A stretch of DNA of 8,541 nucleotides from Pontiellaceae bacterium (GCA_016937035.1 JAFGWS010000118.1:1-8541); one strand, 5' to 3'; shown: positions 1-6,362, counted from the first letter of the stretch. The notes: generated by a model not told the origin, from the letters alone. Program-made: numbers and translations.

Positions 1-511
1 CGAACTGGGGCTTCCTGAATATGATGCCGGCGTGCTGACCGCGGATAAAGCGACGTCGGACTGGTTTGAAGCGGCGATGCAGCACACGAAAAATGCTAAG
101 GCGGTCTCCAACTTTATTATGGGCGAAATGATGCGCCTGCTTTCTGAGCAGGAGCTTTCCATTGCAGAGTCCAAAGTCACTCCGGAAAAGCTGGCCGAAA
201 TTGTCTCGCTGATCGATGCCAAAACCATCAGCACGAGCGCGGGTAAACAAGTTTTCGAAATCATCTTCAATGAGGGTGGCGAGCCGAAAAAGATTGTCGA
301 GGAAAAAGGCATGGCGCAGGTTTCCGATGACTCCGCGCTGGAGGGCTGGGCCGACGAGGCGATCGCCAATAACCCGAAAGCGGTTGAAGAATATAAAGGC
401 GGCAAGCCGGCGGCCATCAACTCACTGATGGGGCAGGTCATGAAGGCCAGCCGGGGCAAAGCCAACCCTGGTGCCGTTATGCAGATGCTCAAGCAAAAGC
501 TCGATGCGTAA
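1..511 (+). CDS. gatB: Aspartyl/glutamyl-tRNA amidotransferase subunit B, C-terminal part (5' end outside window)
   Basis: GatB is the tRNA-binding and kinase subunit of the cytoplasmic GatCAB complex, which converts Glu-tRNA(Gln) and/or Asp-tRNA(Asn) to Gln-tRNA or Asn-tRNA. The reading frame is open from base 2 (E-L-G-L-P-E-Y-D-A-G-V-L...) to the TAA at 509-511, giving about 169 C-terminal residues. The segment LGLPEYDAGVLT is the typical GatB joint between the cradle/helical region and the tail. The last ~50 residues (NPKAVEEYKGGKPAAINSLM, then GQVMKASRGKANPGAV) are the hallmark of the GatB/YqeY tail domain that contacts tRNA. The internal GTG at base 32 is not the start, because family homology continues upstream of it. 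The catalytic N-terminal domain lies outside the window. It converges on the chemoreceptor gene with only 11 nt between the stop codons. No frameshift is visible. The identification rests on recognised motifs, not on a search. Confidence 0.95.
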   Translation, partial: ELGLPEYDAGVLTADKATSDWFEAAMQHTKNAKAVSNFIMGEMMRLLSEQELSIAESKVTPEKLAEIVSLIDAKTISTSAGKQVFEIIFNEGGEPKKIVEEKGMAQVSDDSALEGWADEAIANNPKAVEEYKGGKPAAINSLMGQVMKASRGKANPGAVMQMLKQKLDA

Positions 512-519
512 ACCGCATC
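503..519. terminator. Small hairpin between convergent gatB and chemoreceptor gene, possible bidirectional terminator
   Basis: GATGCG (503-508) and CGCATC (514-519) form a perfect 6-bp stem with the 5-nt loop TAAAC, which contains the gatB stop codon. An alternative 5-bp hairpin (AACCG 511-515 with CGGTT 520-524) overlaps it. The T-rich stretches on either side are weak, so this is only a candidate for terminating both converging transcripts. Confidence 0.3.
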
Positions 520-522
520 CGG

Positions 523-1989
523 TTATGCTTTGTTTCCGCCGGTAATGATTGCCTGCAGTTGTGCCACGCTTTTCAGCATCGAATCTGCGTAGGCGGTCAG
601 TTCGGCAGCAGCGCTGGCGCTTTCCTCTGCGCCGGCTGCATTTCGTTGTGTAACAATATCAATTTGAGATACGGCGACATTGACCTGTTCGATACCTTCT
701 GCCTGTTCCTCATTGGCTTCGGCAATATGGGACATGATCTGACTTGTTTTTGAGATGGCCTCGACAATGTCTGAAAATATCGAATTGACCCCTTCAGAGA
801 GCTTTACGCCGTTACTTGCATTGGCGACGGAAGTGTTGATCAGTTCGGTTGTGTTTTTGGCTGCTTCGGCGGAACGCTTAGCCAGATTTCGAACTTCCTC
901 TGCAACCACCGCAAATCCTTTTCCCGCTTCGCCGGCCCGGGCCGCTTCGACTGCGGCATTGAGAGCCAATAGGTTGGTTTGGAAGGCGATCTCATCAATG
1001 ACCTTGACAATTTTTGCCGTTTCGTTTGCGGAGCTCTGGATTTCATGAATAGCGGCGACCATCGTCTGCATGGATTCTGTGCCTGTAACTGCTGCGTCTC
1101 GGGCCTTTTCTGCCAAGGTGTTGGCTTCCAGCGCATTTTGTGCACTGTTTTTGGTCATTGTGGCCATTTCTTCCAAGCTGGAGGAGGTCTCTTCGAGGCT
1201 TGCAGCCTGTTCCGTGGATCCTTCGGCCAGCGAGTTGGAGGAATTAGAAAGTTGAGATGCCGCTCCATTCACCTGTTGGGCTTCGTTTTGAAGGTCCTGC
1301 CCGCACTGAGTGACTTTTCTGCTGAGCGATACGGAAAACCAGAGCGCCGCAGTAATGGAAATGGCCAAGACAATCAAAAATGCAATAATGCTCTGGGTCA
1401 GCATTGAGCTGACATGTCCATTCGCGATGGCATTTACTATGTCGCGCGGAATGCCGACAAACAAAATACCGATCAGGGCTCCGTTTTTGTCAAGAATCGG
1501 GTCGTAAGCGGTTAGATAGCTTTTTTCGAGAATCACGGCTTCACCGACAAAGAGCTCCTTATTCATGACCGGGTTGTAGGCCGCGCTGCTTTCTCCAAGA
1601 AACGTGCCGACTGCCCGTGTTCCATCCGGTTTCATGATGTTTGTGGTGATTCGGCGGAAGTCATTTTTCTCTTTTGCAAAAATGGTGGCAACCACTCCCA
1701 AATCCTTTTGGATGGTATCCACCATTTCAAAATTGCCTTCAATCAGGTTTCCATTTTCATCGACCAGTCCGTTTTCTGAAGGATTAATCGATCCCAAATA
1801 TTTCTCTACATACTGTTTCGCGGCACTGATATCACCCTTCATTTTCATGGTGAGTGTATGGTGGGTCAACTCCTTGGACATTTTTTTTGAGTTGGCGTAA
1901 GATAAAACGGTGAGAATAAGGCAGCTGAATATGACAAGAACCGCAAAGGTGCCAGTCATTTTGGTTTTCAGGCTGAGTCTAATATTCAT
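523..1989 (-). CDS. Methyl-accepting chemotaxis protein with periplasmic Cache-type sensor, HAMP not apparent
   Basis: This is a 488-residue transmembrane chemoreceptor that would signal to CheA/CheW. Layout: basic N-terminus; TM1 about residues 12-31; periplasmic sensor about 45-190, resembling the single-Cache type found in Cache_3/Cache_2-like receptors (GYxxV-like core replaced by [20 protein letters not shown], and ...[20 protein letters not shown] near the membrane); TM2 about 197-222; then the long cytoplasmic coiled-coil hairpin. The hairpin tip is unmistakable at 331-354 ([20 protein letters not shown], then RAGE). Likely methylation segments are EQAASLEE (260-267) and AEESAS (454-459). 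TM2 runs almost directly into the signalling helix, leaving no room for a normal ~50-residue HAMP domain. The C-terminus (TGGNKA) lacks an NWETF-type CheR tether. The start ATG has an AAGGAG ribosome binding site (1999-2004) 9 nt upstream. It is transcribed alone from a sigma-54-like promoter. The ligand cannot be told from sequence. Confidence 0.95.
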   Translation of the reverse strand: MNIRLSLKTKMTGTFAVLVIFSCLILTVLSYANSKKMSKELTHHTLTMKMKGDISAAKQYVEKYLGSINPSENGLVDENGNLIEGNFEMVDTIQKDLGVVATIFAKEKNDFRRITTNIMKPDGTRAVGTFLGESSAAYNPVMNKELFVGEAVILEKSYLTAYDPILDKNGALIGILFVGIPRDIVNAIANGHVSSMLTQSIIAFLIVLAISITAALWFSVSLSRKVTQCGQDLQNEAQQVNGAASQLSNSSNSLAEGSTEQAASLEETSSSLEEMATMTKNSAQNALEANTLAEKARDAAVTGTESMQTMVAAIHEIQSSANETAKIVKVIDEIAFQTNLLALNAAVEAARAGEAGKGFAVVAEEVRNLAKRSAEAAKNTTELINTSVANASNGVKLSEGVNSIFSDIVEAISKTSQIMSHIAEANEEQAEGIEQVNVAVSQIDIVTQRNAAGAEESASAAAELTAYADSMLKSVAQLQAIITGGNKA

Positions 1990-1998
1990 ACGTAGCTT

Positions 1999-2004
1999 CT
2001 CCTT
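1999..2004 (-). promoter_or_regulatory. Ribosome binding site of the chemoreceptor gene
   Basis: AAGGAG on the minus strand lies 9 nt before the ATG at 1989. It is a strong Shine-Dalgarno sequence that fixes the start codon, and it sits within the short leader predicted from the sigma-54 promoter. Confidence 0.75.
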
Positions 2005-2025
2005 GTTATCACCATTTAAAATAAT

Positions 2026-2041
2026 AGCAATATTTGTGCCA
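2026..2041 (-). promoter_or_regulatory. Sigma-54 (RpoN) -24/-12 promoter for the chemoreceptor
   Basis: The minus strand reads TGGCACAAATATTGCT, matching the RpoN consensus TGGCAC-N5-TTGCW at every defined position, with the invariant GG (2040-2039) and GC (2028-2027) correctly spaced. Counting from the -12 C at 2027 puts transcription start near 2015, giving a leader of about 26 nt that contains the AAGGAG site. It lies in the intergenic gap and points at the chemoreceptor. Sigma-54 promoters need an AAA+ enhancer-binding protein. No such gene is in the window, and no obvious activator site was recognised upstream. Confidence 0.8.
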
Positions 2042-2076
2042 TTCTATTGAGATGTACTTGCGATAGTCAAAATTGA

Positions 2077-2099
2077 ACTGCGGTTTTCGGCCGCCCAGT
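2077..2099 (-). terminator. Weak candidate terminator after the endonuclease III-like gene
   Basis: Downstream of the glycosylase stop, the minus strand can fold ACTG (2099-2096) with CAGT (2080-2077), enclosing CGG/CCG pairs with a 2-nt bulge. This is followed by CAATTTTG, a poor U tract. Its position between the glycosylase gene and the chemoreceptor promoter suits a terminator, but stem and tail are both weak. Confidence 0.25.
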
Positions 2100-2112
2100 A
2101 GGCTGGAATTTT

Positions 2113-2784
2113 TTATACACCGATTTGGTGGAAGCCCAAGTTTTCTTGACGAAGGTTTTCAAGCGGGCAACCGGGGCATTTTTGTTTTGTTTGACAATGC
2201 GTTTTTCCGAGTCGAACAATAAGCGCGTGGTATTCATTAAAAAGTTGAACATCCTTGTGCAGATCATGTATAAAAAGCTCGGCGATCTCGTTGTAGGTTG
2301 CTTTTTCGGTGCACCATCCGTGGCGCAGCAGAAAACGTTTGGTGTAGGCATCGACCACAAAAACCGGGCGGTTTGCGGCGTAGAGCAGGATGGAATCGGC
2401 GGTCTCTGGACCGATACCTTTCCAGGAAAGAAGTTCTTTGCGCAGAGCAGGGGTGTCTAGGGCAAACAACGGGTCTAGCGAGGCATTAAAGCGCGAGCAG
2501 ATGGTGTCGATCATGGCCTTAATATATTTTGCCTTCTGGTTATAATAACCCGCCGGACGGATCCATTCGGCCAGTTGTTCTGTTGAAACATGATGGAGTG
2601 TGTCCAAGTTCAGTGCGTTGTGAGTGCGCAGATTTTCGATGGCTTTCTCCACGTTGGTCCAAGCCGTATTCTGTGTCAGAACGGCCCCAAGCATCATTTC
2701 CAGCTGCGAGTCCGCCGGCCACCAGTGCTGTTTGCCCCAATGGTCGAAGAGCAGATCGAAAACGAGTTGTATCGGCGGATTCAT
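2113..2784 (-). CDS. Endonuclease III-related DNA glycosylase (HhH-GPD family, MagIII/COG2231-like)
   Basis: A 223-residue protein of the helix-hairpin-helix base-excision glycosylase superfamily, expected to remove damaged bases from DNA. Visible family features: MLGAVLTQNTAWTNVEKAI (31-49), the substrate-pocket helix region; helix-hairpin-helix LLSWKGIGPETADSILLY (118-135); the catalytic Asp in FVVDAYTKRF (D145); and a C-terminal Cys cluster C197-x5-C203-x2-C206. Aligned with E. coli endonuclease III (K120 and D138 are 18 apart), the Lys position is Glu127 while Asp is kept. This predicts a monofunctional glycosylase without lyase activity, as in MagIII-type 3-methyladenine glycosylases. 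The expected fourth Cys after C206 is absent, so a classical 4Fe-4S cluster is doubtful. The ATG at 2784 is the first possible start after an in-frame stop, but no good ribosome binding site precedes it. It is divergent from dapF. The exact substrate is unknown. Confidence 0.88.
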   Translation of the reverse strand: MNPPIQLVFDLLFDHWGKQHWWPADSQLEMMLGAVLTQNTAWTNVEKAIENLRTHNALNLDTLHHVSTEQLAEWIRPAGYYNQKAKYIKAMIDTICSRFNASLDPLFALDTPALRKELLSWKGIGPETADSILLYAANRPVFVVDAYTKRFLLRHGWCTEKATYNEIAELFIHDLHKDVQLFNEYHALIVRLGKTHCQTKQKCPGCPLENLRQENLGFHQIGV

Positions 2785-2880
2785 GATTACGTTGGAGGAT
2801 CGTTTTCCTGTATGGGAAATACGAGCCTATTTCTCTTTTTGATTTTGTGTTCAGCGCCTTTGTGGCAGATTGGGGGCCTT
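2785..2880. other. Divergent intergenic region between glycosylase gene and dapF
   Basis: This 96-nt gap should hold promoters for both directions, but I see no convincing -35/-10 pair on either strand. An ATG at 2812, in frame with dapF, would add 23 hydrophobic residues to DapF. It is preceded by GGAGG but is not favoured as the start (see the dapF entry). Confidence 0.4.
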
Positions 2881-3675
2881 ATGAAAATTCCTTTCACTAA
2901 AATGCACGGTGCAGCAAATGACTTTATTGTAGTCGATGATCGCGCGTTAACTTTTCCGCTGGAGGACCGGGCGTTTATTCAGAAGATTACTGCCCGGCGG
3001 ACCGGTGTCGGAAGCGATGGCGTGATTCTGCTTCAGCCTTCGGAGCAGGCTGATTTGCGGATGCGATTCATCAATCCGGATGGGAATGAGGTGGAGATGT
3101 GCGGCAACGGGGCCCGTTGTTTTGCGAAGCTGGCGTATGAAATGGGTTCCGCTCCTTCGCAGATGACTATTGAAACCGTGGCGGGTATGGTATGCGCGGA
3201 GGTGCTGGGCGGTGAGGTTTGTCTACAGCTTACGGAGCCTGCGGGGCTGCAGCTCGATTTGCCGATCGAATCGGAATGGTCGATCGATTTTCTGAATACC
3301 GGCGTACCACATCTGGTCGTTTGGGTGGACGATGTGGCGGCCATTGATCTTTTCGATTGGGGCCCCTTTTTTCGGTTTCATAAGGCGTTTGCGCCGCTGG
3401 GGACGAATGTTAATTTTGTACAGGTTAATGCCGACGGAGGTTTATCGGTCCGTACGTATGAACGAGGCGTGGAGGCAGAAACGATGGCGTGCGGTACAGC
3501 CGCTGCGGCGGTTGGGGTGGCGGCGGTGCAGCGGGGCAGGGCATCTTTTCCTGTCCGTGTGCATTGTGCCGGAGGATATGATTTGGTAATTGGTATGAGT
3601 GACGCGCGGGTTACATTGACGGGGGGCGCGGAAAAAGTATTCGAGGGTGAGGTCTTTTATGGAAATCGGGTTTAG
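2881..3675 (+). CDS. dapF: Diaminopimelate epimerase
   Basis: DapF interconverts LL- and meso-diaminopimelate in the cytoplasm, supplying lysine and the peptidoglycan cross-linking residue without PLP. The 264-residue product has the usual family length. Both catalytic cysteines are visible: C74 in NPDGNEVEMCGNGARC (65-80) and C204 in ETMACGTAAAA (200-210). The start MKIPFTKMHGAANDFIVVDD matches the conserved N-terminus including the substrate-binding Asn13, so the ATG at 2881 is chosen over upstream in-frame starts at 2590 and 2812. A G-rich stretch (2872-2876) four nt before it is a modest ribosome binding site. RTYERGVEAET (191-201) is the second substrate-binding loop. The usual ACGTG motif reads ACGTA here, a small deviation. 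The 3' end overlaps folK by 17 nt. It is the first gene of the apparent operon. Confidence 0.96.
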   Translation: MKIPFTKMHGAANDFIVVDDRALTFPLEDRAFIQKITARRTGVGSDGVILLQPSEQADLRMRFINPDGNEVEMCGNGARCFAKLAYEMGSAPSQMTIETVAGMVCAEVLGGEVCLQLTEPAGLQLDLPIESEWSIDFLNTGVPHLVVWVDDVAAIDLFDWGPFFRFHKAFAPLGTNVNFVQVNADGGLSVRTYERGVEAETMACGTAAAAVGVAAVQRGRASFPVRVHCAGGYDLVIGMSDARVTLTGGAEKVFEGEVFYGNRV

Positions 3676-4165
3676 TCTGGGGTCCAATCTGTACAATCGT
3701 AAACGACTGCTGATGCAGGCGAAAAATCTGCTGCTTTCGGCTCCGCGCACCACCTTTATCGATCAATCGCCGATCTATGAAACAACGCCGGTGGATGTAA
3801 AGCCGGAGTATCAGGAGATGGCCTATCTGAATTCGATTCTTGTAGTGGAAAGCGAACTGCCGTTGGAGAGCTGGCGCTCGTATATTGAAAAGATTGAGAC
3901 TATGCTGGGGCGGGACCGCAACGATGAAGACCGCAATGCACCGCGGCCGATCGATATCGACATCATTTATGCCGGCGAACAGATTGTGGATGGGGGCGGG
4001 CTGATTGTTCCGCATCCGCGCTGGGCGCAGCGTCGGTTTGTTGTTCAGCCGCTCAATGATGTACGTCCCGAAATGGTGTTGCCGGAAGCTCAAAAGCCGG
4101 TACGCGAAATTCTCGATACGCTTCCGCCCGATGAAGGCCTCTGCGTGTATGAAGATCAATGGTAA
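3659..4165 (+). CDS. folK: 2-amino-4-hydroxy-6-hydroxymethyldihydropteridine pyrophosphokinase (HPPK)
   Basis: HPPK transfers pyrophosphate from ATP to hydroxymethyl-dihydropterin, the step before dihydropteroate synthase in folate synthesis. The product is 168 residues, normal for a stand-alone HPPK. Motifs: FSLGSNLYNRKRLL (5-18), SPIYETTPV (37-45), and the HPPK signature RNAPRPIDIDIIY (92-104) with the two metal-binding Asp at 99 and 101, followed by VPHPRWAQRRFVVQPL (117-132). The ATG at 3659 is preferred over an in-frame GTG at 3647, because GTGAGG (3647-3652) makes a good ribosome binding site 6 nt upstream and the product then begins directly with the family's first strand. It starts inside the dapF 3' end (17-nt overlap, different frame), suggesting translational coupling. 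folK beside panB/panC is a common bacterial arrangement. No folB or folP is in the window. Confidence 0.95.
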   Translation: MEIGFSLGSNLYNRKRLLMQAKNLLLSAPRTTFIDQSPIYETTPVDVKPEYQEMAYLNSILVVESELPLESWRSYIEKIETMLGRDRNDEDRNAPRPIDIDIIYAGEQIVDGGGLIVPHPRWAQRRFVVQPLNDVRPEMVLPEAQKPVREILDTLPPDEGLCVYEDQW

Positions 4166-4175
4166 TCCGCACGAC

Positions 4176-4179
4176 GGAG
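4176..4179 (+). promoter_or_regulatory. Ribosome binding site deciding the panB start
   Basis: GGAG lies 5 nt before the ATG at 4185. It supports this start over the in-frame ATG at 4149, which lies inside folK and would add 12 residues (MKINGNPHDGVF) with no resemblance to the family. Confidence 0.6.
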
Positions 4180-4184
4180 TTTTT

Positions 4185-4973
4185 ATGAAGTGGACTGCTG
4201 CGAAGATTAAGGCCCTGAAGGGCGAACGTAAAATTGCTGTGCTTACGGCGTATGATGCACTGACGGGTGCGTTGGTGGATGCTGCCGGGTTGCCGGTGGT
4301 GCTGGTGGGTGATTCGCTGGCCAATACGGTTTTGGGCTATGAAACGACGCTTCCCGTGAGTATGGAAGAGATGCTGCATCATACAGCGGCGGTTGCGCGC
4401 GGCGTGAAAGAAGCACTGGTGATTGCGGATATGCCGTTTATGTCGTACCAGCCGTCGATTGCGATGGGGCTGGAAAACGCCGGGCGGTTTATTAAGGAAG
4501 CCAATGCCGACGCGGTGAAGATTGAGGGCGGAGTGAATCGCGTGGAGCTGATTTCTTCATTGGTGGAAAATGGAATTCCTGTGCTGGGGCATATTGGCCT
4601 GACGCCGCAAAGTGTCAAAAATATGGGCTATCGCGTGCAGGGAAAGACGTCTGAGCAGGCGCGCAAGCTGATGGATGATGCCATGGCGGTTGAACAGGCG
4701 GGTGCCTTTGCGCTGGTGCTCGAATGTGTGCCGCCCGAGCTGGGTGAAGCTATCTCGAAGTCGCTGACTATCCCGACGATCGGTATCGGTGCGGGGGCGG
4801 GCTGCGACGGCCAAGTGCTGGTGTTTACTGATCTTCTGGGTATGAGTAATCAGTCGGTTCCGAAATTTGTAAAAAAGTTTGCCAACCTGAATCCGATCAT
4901 TACTGAAGCGCTGGAAACCTATCGATCCGAAGTGGAATCCGCTGCTTATCCCTCCGAGGAGAATACGTACTAG
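4185..4973 (+). CDS. panB: 3-methyl-2-oxobutanoate hydroxymethyltransferase (ketopantoate hydroxymethyltransferase)
   Basis: PanB adds a hydroxymethyl group from methylenetetrahydrofolate to ketoisovalerate, the first committed step of pantothenate/CoA synthesis. It depends on folate, which fits the adjacent folK. The product is 262 residues, typical length, a TIM barrel. Key sites visible: KIAVLTAYDA (16-25); Mg-binding Asp43 in VGDSLANTVLGY, Asp82 in VIADMPFMSY and Glu114 in AVKIEGG with Lys112; HIGLTPQSV (136-144); catalytic Glu180 in LVLECVP; TIGIGAGAGCDGQVLVFTDLLG spanning 198-219. GDSLA replaces the more common GDSLG, a mild change. It lies 19 nt after folK and 8 nt before the SatD-like gene, so it is very probably cotranscribed with both. 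Confidence 0.97.
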   Translation: MKWTAAKIKALKGERKIAVLTAYDALTGALVDAAGLPVVLVGDSLANTVLGYETTLPVSMEEMLHHTAAVARGVKEALVIADMPFMSYQPSIAMGLENAGRFIKEANADAVKIEGGVNRVELISSLVENGIPVLGHIGLTPQSVKNMGYRVQGKTSEQARKLMDDAMAVEQAGAFALVLECVPPELGEAISKSLTIPTIGIGAGAGCDGQVLVFTDLLGMSNQSVPKFVKKFANLNPIITEALETYRSEVESAAYPSEENTY

Positions 4974-4981
4974 GAAATATT

Positions 4982-5623
4982 ATGAACACAATGTGTGCAG
5001 TGCTTACAGGAGATGTGGTTGATTCGTCGAGCTTATCCCCGGAACTGCATTCACGGGTCATCGGTCTGCTTAAGTCGATGAATAAAGCATTCCCGGAGGT
5101 GGTGTTCGGAGAGGTTGATGTTTTTCGCGGCGACAGCTGGCAGCTCGTGCTGAGTAAGGCCTCGGCTGCGCTTAGGGTTGCGCTCTATCTTCGGGCCTGT
5201 TTGAAGCGTGAACGTGCGTTTTCGGTCGATAGCCGAATTTCGATTGCACTGGGCGAAGAGAATCTGCGACAGGTTAATCTGGTGCGGGTTTCGGAGTCCA
5301 CTGGTGAGCTCTTTACGGCTTCCGGGCGTGGACTCAGTCGGTTGAGCGGCGATGTGTGCATGTCTATTTCTGTTCTTCAGAACGAGCCGCTTTCTGCGGC
5401 GCTTGACGGTATGATTGTGCTGGTTGATTCGCTGGTGCGTTCATGGAGTGTTGAGCAGGCGCGTGCGGTGGCTGGAATGCTTATGGGGCAGACGCAGCGT
5501 GAGATTGCGGAAACCTTCGGCGTAGGCCAGTCTTCCATTCACAAATCATTGCGTGCTGCGCATTGGTCCGAAATAGAACGTGTTCTCGATCAGTTTGGTC
5601 GAATTAAATTTATCACCACATAG
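4982..5623 (+). CDS. SatD-like protein with cyclase-like N-domain and C-terminal helix-turn-helix, probable regulator
   Basis: A 213-residue soluble protein that I place, from memory, in the SatD-like family. The N-terminal ~135 residues have a pattern like the class III nucleotidyl-cyclase fold: AVLTGDVVDSS (6-16) at the place of the first metal-binding strand, VFRGDSWQLVL (47-57) at the GD hairpin, SRISIALGE (84-92) like RIGIHxG, and TASGRGLSRLSG (112-123) like the VNxAARL helix. The C-terminal part (about 155-203) holds a helix-turn-helix, TQREIAETFGVGQSSIHKSL (171-190), of the sigma-region-4/MarR-like kind. No TM segments. The start has AGGA (4972-4975) 6 nt upstream, overlapping the panB stop. 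M4 is an alternative start. Its last codons lie within the first of two palindromic sites that precede DUF3307. Inference: a ligand-responsive DNA-binding regulator of itself or its neighbour. Cyclase activity is not established. Confidence 0.75.
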   Translation: MNTMCAVLTGDVVDSSSLSPELHSRVIGLLKSMNKAFPEVVFGEVDVFRGDSWQLVLSKASAALRVALYLRACLKRERAFSVDSRISIALGEENLRQVNLVRVSESTGELFTASGRGLSRLSGDVCMSISVLQNEPLSAALDGMIVLVDSLVRSWSVEQARAVAGMLMGQTQREIAETFGVGQSSIHKSLRAAHWSEIERVLDQFGRIKFITT

Positions 5624-5630
5624 GGTGATA
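5611..5630. promoter_or_regulatory. Palindromic operator-like site 1
   Basis: TATCACCACATAGGGTGATA is an inverted repeat with 8 of 10 positions paired. It spans the last codons and the stop of the SatD-like gene. It shares the TATCACC-N5-GGGTGAT plan with site 2, 29 bp away centre to centre. The shared design suggests a dimeric DNA-binding protein, most economically the helix-turn-helix protein encoded directly upstream. Confidence 0.6.
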
Positions 5631-5642
5631 TAAAAATAATAT
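5629..5642 (+). promoter_or_regulatory. AT-only segment between the two palindromes, possible -10 region
   Basis: TATAAAAATAATAT is the only A/T-only run in the region and is framed by the two operator-like sites. TATAAA or TAATAT could serve as a -10 element of an internal promoter for DUF3307 and panC, but I see no good -35 at 16-18 bp. This is suggestive only. Confidence 0.3.
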
Positions 5643-5658
5643 CACCCATATGGGTGAT
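5641..5658. promoter_or_regulatory. Palindromic operator-like site 2 (perfect 18-bp palindrome)
   Basis: ATCACCCATATGGGTGAT equals its own reverse complement. It lies immediately before the ribosome binding site of the DUF3307 gene (start 5671), an ideal position for repression. Its left half can alternatively pair with GGGTGATAT (5623-5631) to form a 9-bp stem with a 7-nt loop, so an RNA-level role is also possible. No U tract follows, so it is not a standard terminator. Confidence 0.7.
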
Positions 5659-5670
5659 TAAGGCGGCAAA

Positions 5671-6360
5671 ATGAATATGGTTTTCTTGGTGCTGATATCG
5701 GCCCATTTTATCAGCGATTTTCTGCTACAGCCGAATCTTCTTCAGGGTCGAAAGTCATCTTACTCAGCTATTCTCATCCATGCTGCTATTGTGGCGTTTG
5801 TCAGCTATTTTTTTCTTCAGCAGTGGTTGTCCTGGTTTTTGCCGATTACGGTTTTTCTGACGCATGCCCTGATTGATCGAATGAAACTTCGTTTCCGAGA
5901 TACTTGGCGCTCGTTTTGTGCAGATCAGGCGACACATATCTTGGTACTTGCGTTTGTGGTCTGGAGTGCAGAGGACCGGATTCCTCCTTTTTCCGGATTT
6001 GGATTGCACTGGATGATTCTGGCGGCTGGGTTTATGACGGCTGTGCAGGGATCCGGATTTTTGGTGGGAAAAGTTTCAGATCAGCTTTTATCGGAGAATC
6101 AGCTTTCAGTGCGTATTAATGGGCTGATCAACGGAGGACGAATGATCGGTCTGTTGGAACGTGCGCTTATCTTTGTCTTTATTCTGGTTGGAATGCCGAT
6201 GGGTATTGGATTTCTGGTGGCTGCAAAGTCGGTTTTGCGTTTTGGAGAAGCTCGTAATGATCAGAGGCTGGCGGAATACATTCTGATCGGGACGCTGCTG
6301 AGTTTCGGCTTAGCGATTGTTTCCGCTGTAATTACTAAACAGATTTTAATGGGAGGCTGA
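5671..6360 (+). CDS. DUF3307-family integral membrane protein, function unknown
   Basis: A 229-residue, strongly hydrophobic inner-membrane protein with about six to seven predicted membrane segments (roughly 3-20, 33-50, 53-68, 88-100, 112-131, 160-186, 203-223). It fits DUF3307: the N-terminal AHFISDFLLQP (11-21), the conserved His/Asp residues in IHAA (36-39), LTHALIDR (63-70) and DQATHI (85-90), and in the second half INGGRMIGLLERALIF, AAKSVLRFGEAR (184-195) and EYILIGTLLSFG (202-213). The repeated polar His/Asp near membrane segments suggest a metal- or proton-linked site, but no activity is known to me. The ATG at 5671 follows AAGG (5660-5663), a weak ribosome binding site right behind an 18-bp palindrome. 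It ends 2 nt before panC and is likely cotranscribed with it. The SatD-like regulator upstream and the palindromes imply dedicated control. A pantothenate-related job is possible but unproven. Confidence 0.85.
   Translation: MNMVFLVLISAHFISDFLLQPNLLQGRKSSYSAILIHAAIVAFVSYFFLQQWLSWFLPITVFLTHALIDRMKLRFRDTWRSFCADQATHILVLAFVVWSAEDRIPPFSGFGLHWMILAAGFMTAVQGSGFLVGKVSDQLLSENQLSVRINGLINGGRMIGLLERALIFVFILVGMPMGIGFLVAAKSVLRFGEARNDQRLAEYILIGTLLSFGLAIVSAVITKQILMGG
6351..6356 (+). promoter_or_regulatory. Ribosome binding site supporting the GTG start of panC
   Basis: GGGAGG lies 6 nt before the GTG at 6363, within the last codons of the DUF3307 gene. It fixes the non-ATG start and suggests translational coupling. 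Confidence 0.7.
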
Positions 6361-6362
6361 TT

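Noticed and set aside
2007..2016. TATCACC half-site in the chemoreceptor leader resembling the palindromes at 5611-5658
   Set aside because: Only a single half-site with no inverted partner; a 7-base match is expected by chance.
2812..2880. In-frame upstream start for dapF encoding a hydrophobic, lipoprotein-like leader (MGNTSLFLFLILCSAPLW), with GGAGG upstream
   Set aside because: DapF is a cytoplasmic enzyme, its conserved N-terminus begins at 2881, and the position before the Cys does not fit a good lipobox. Probably chance.
3611..4324. Long minus-strand reading frame opposite folK and panB
   Set aside because: It lies across two clearly identified genes, has no recognisable domain, and is an antisense shadow.
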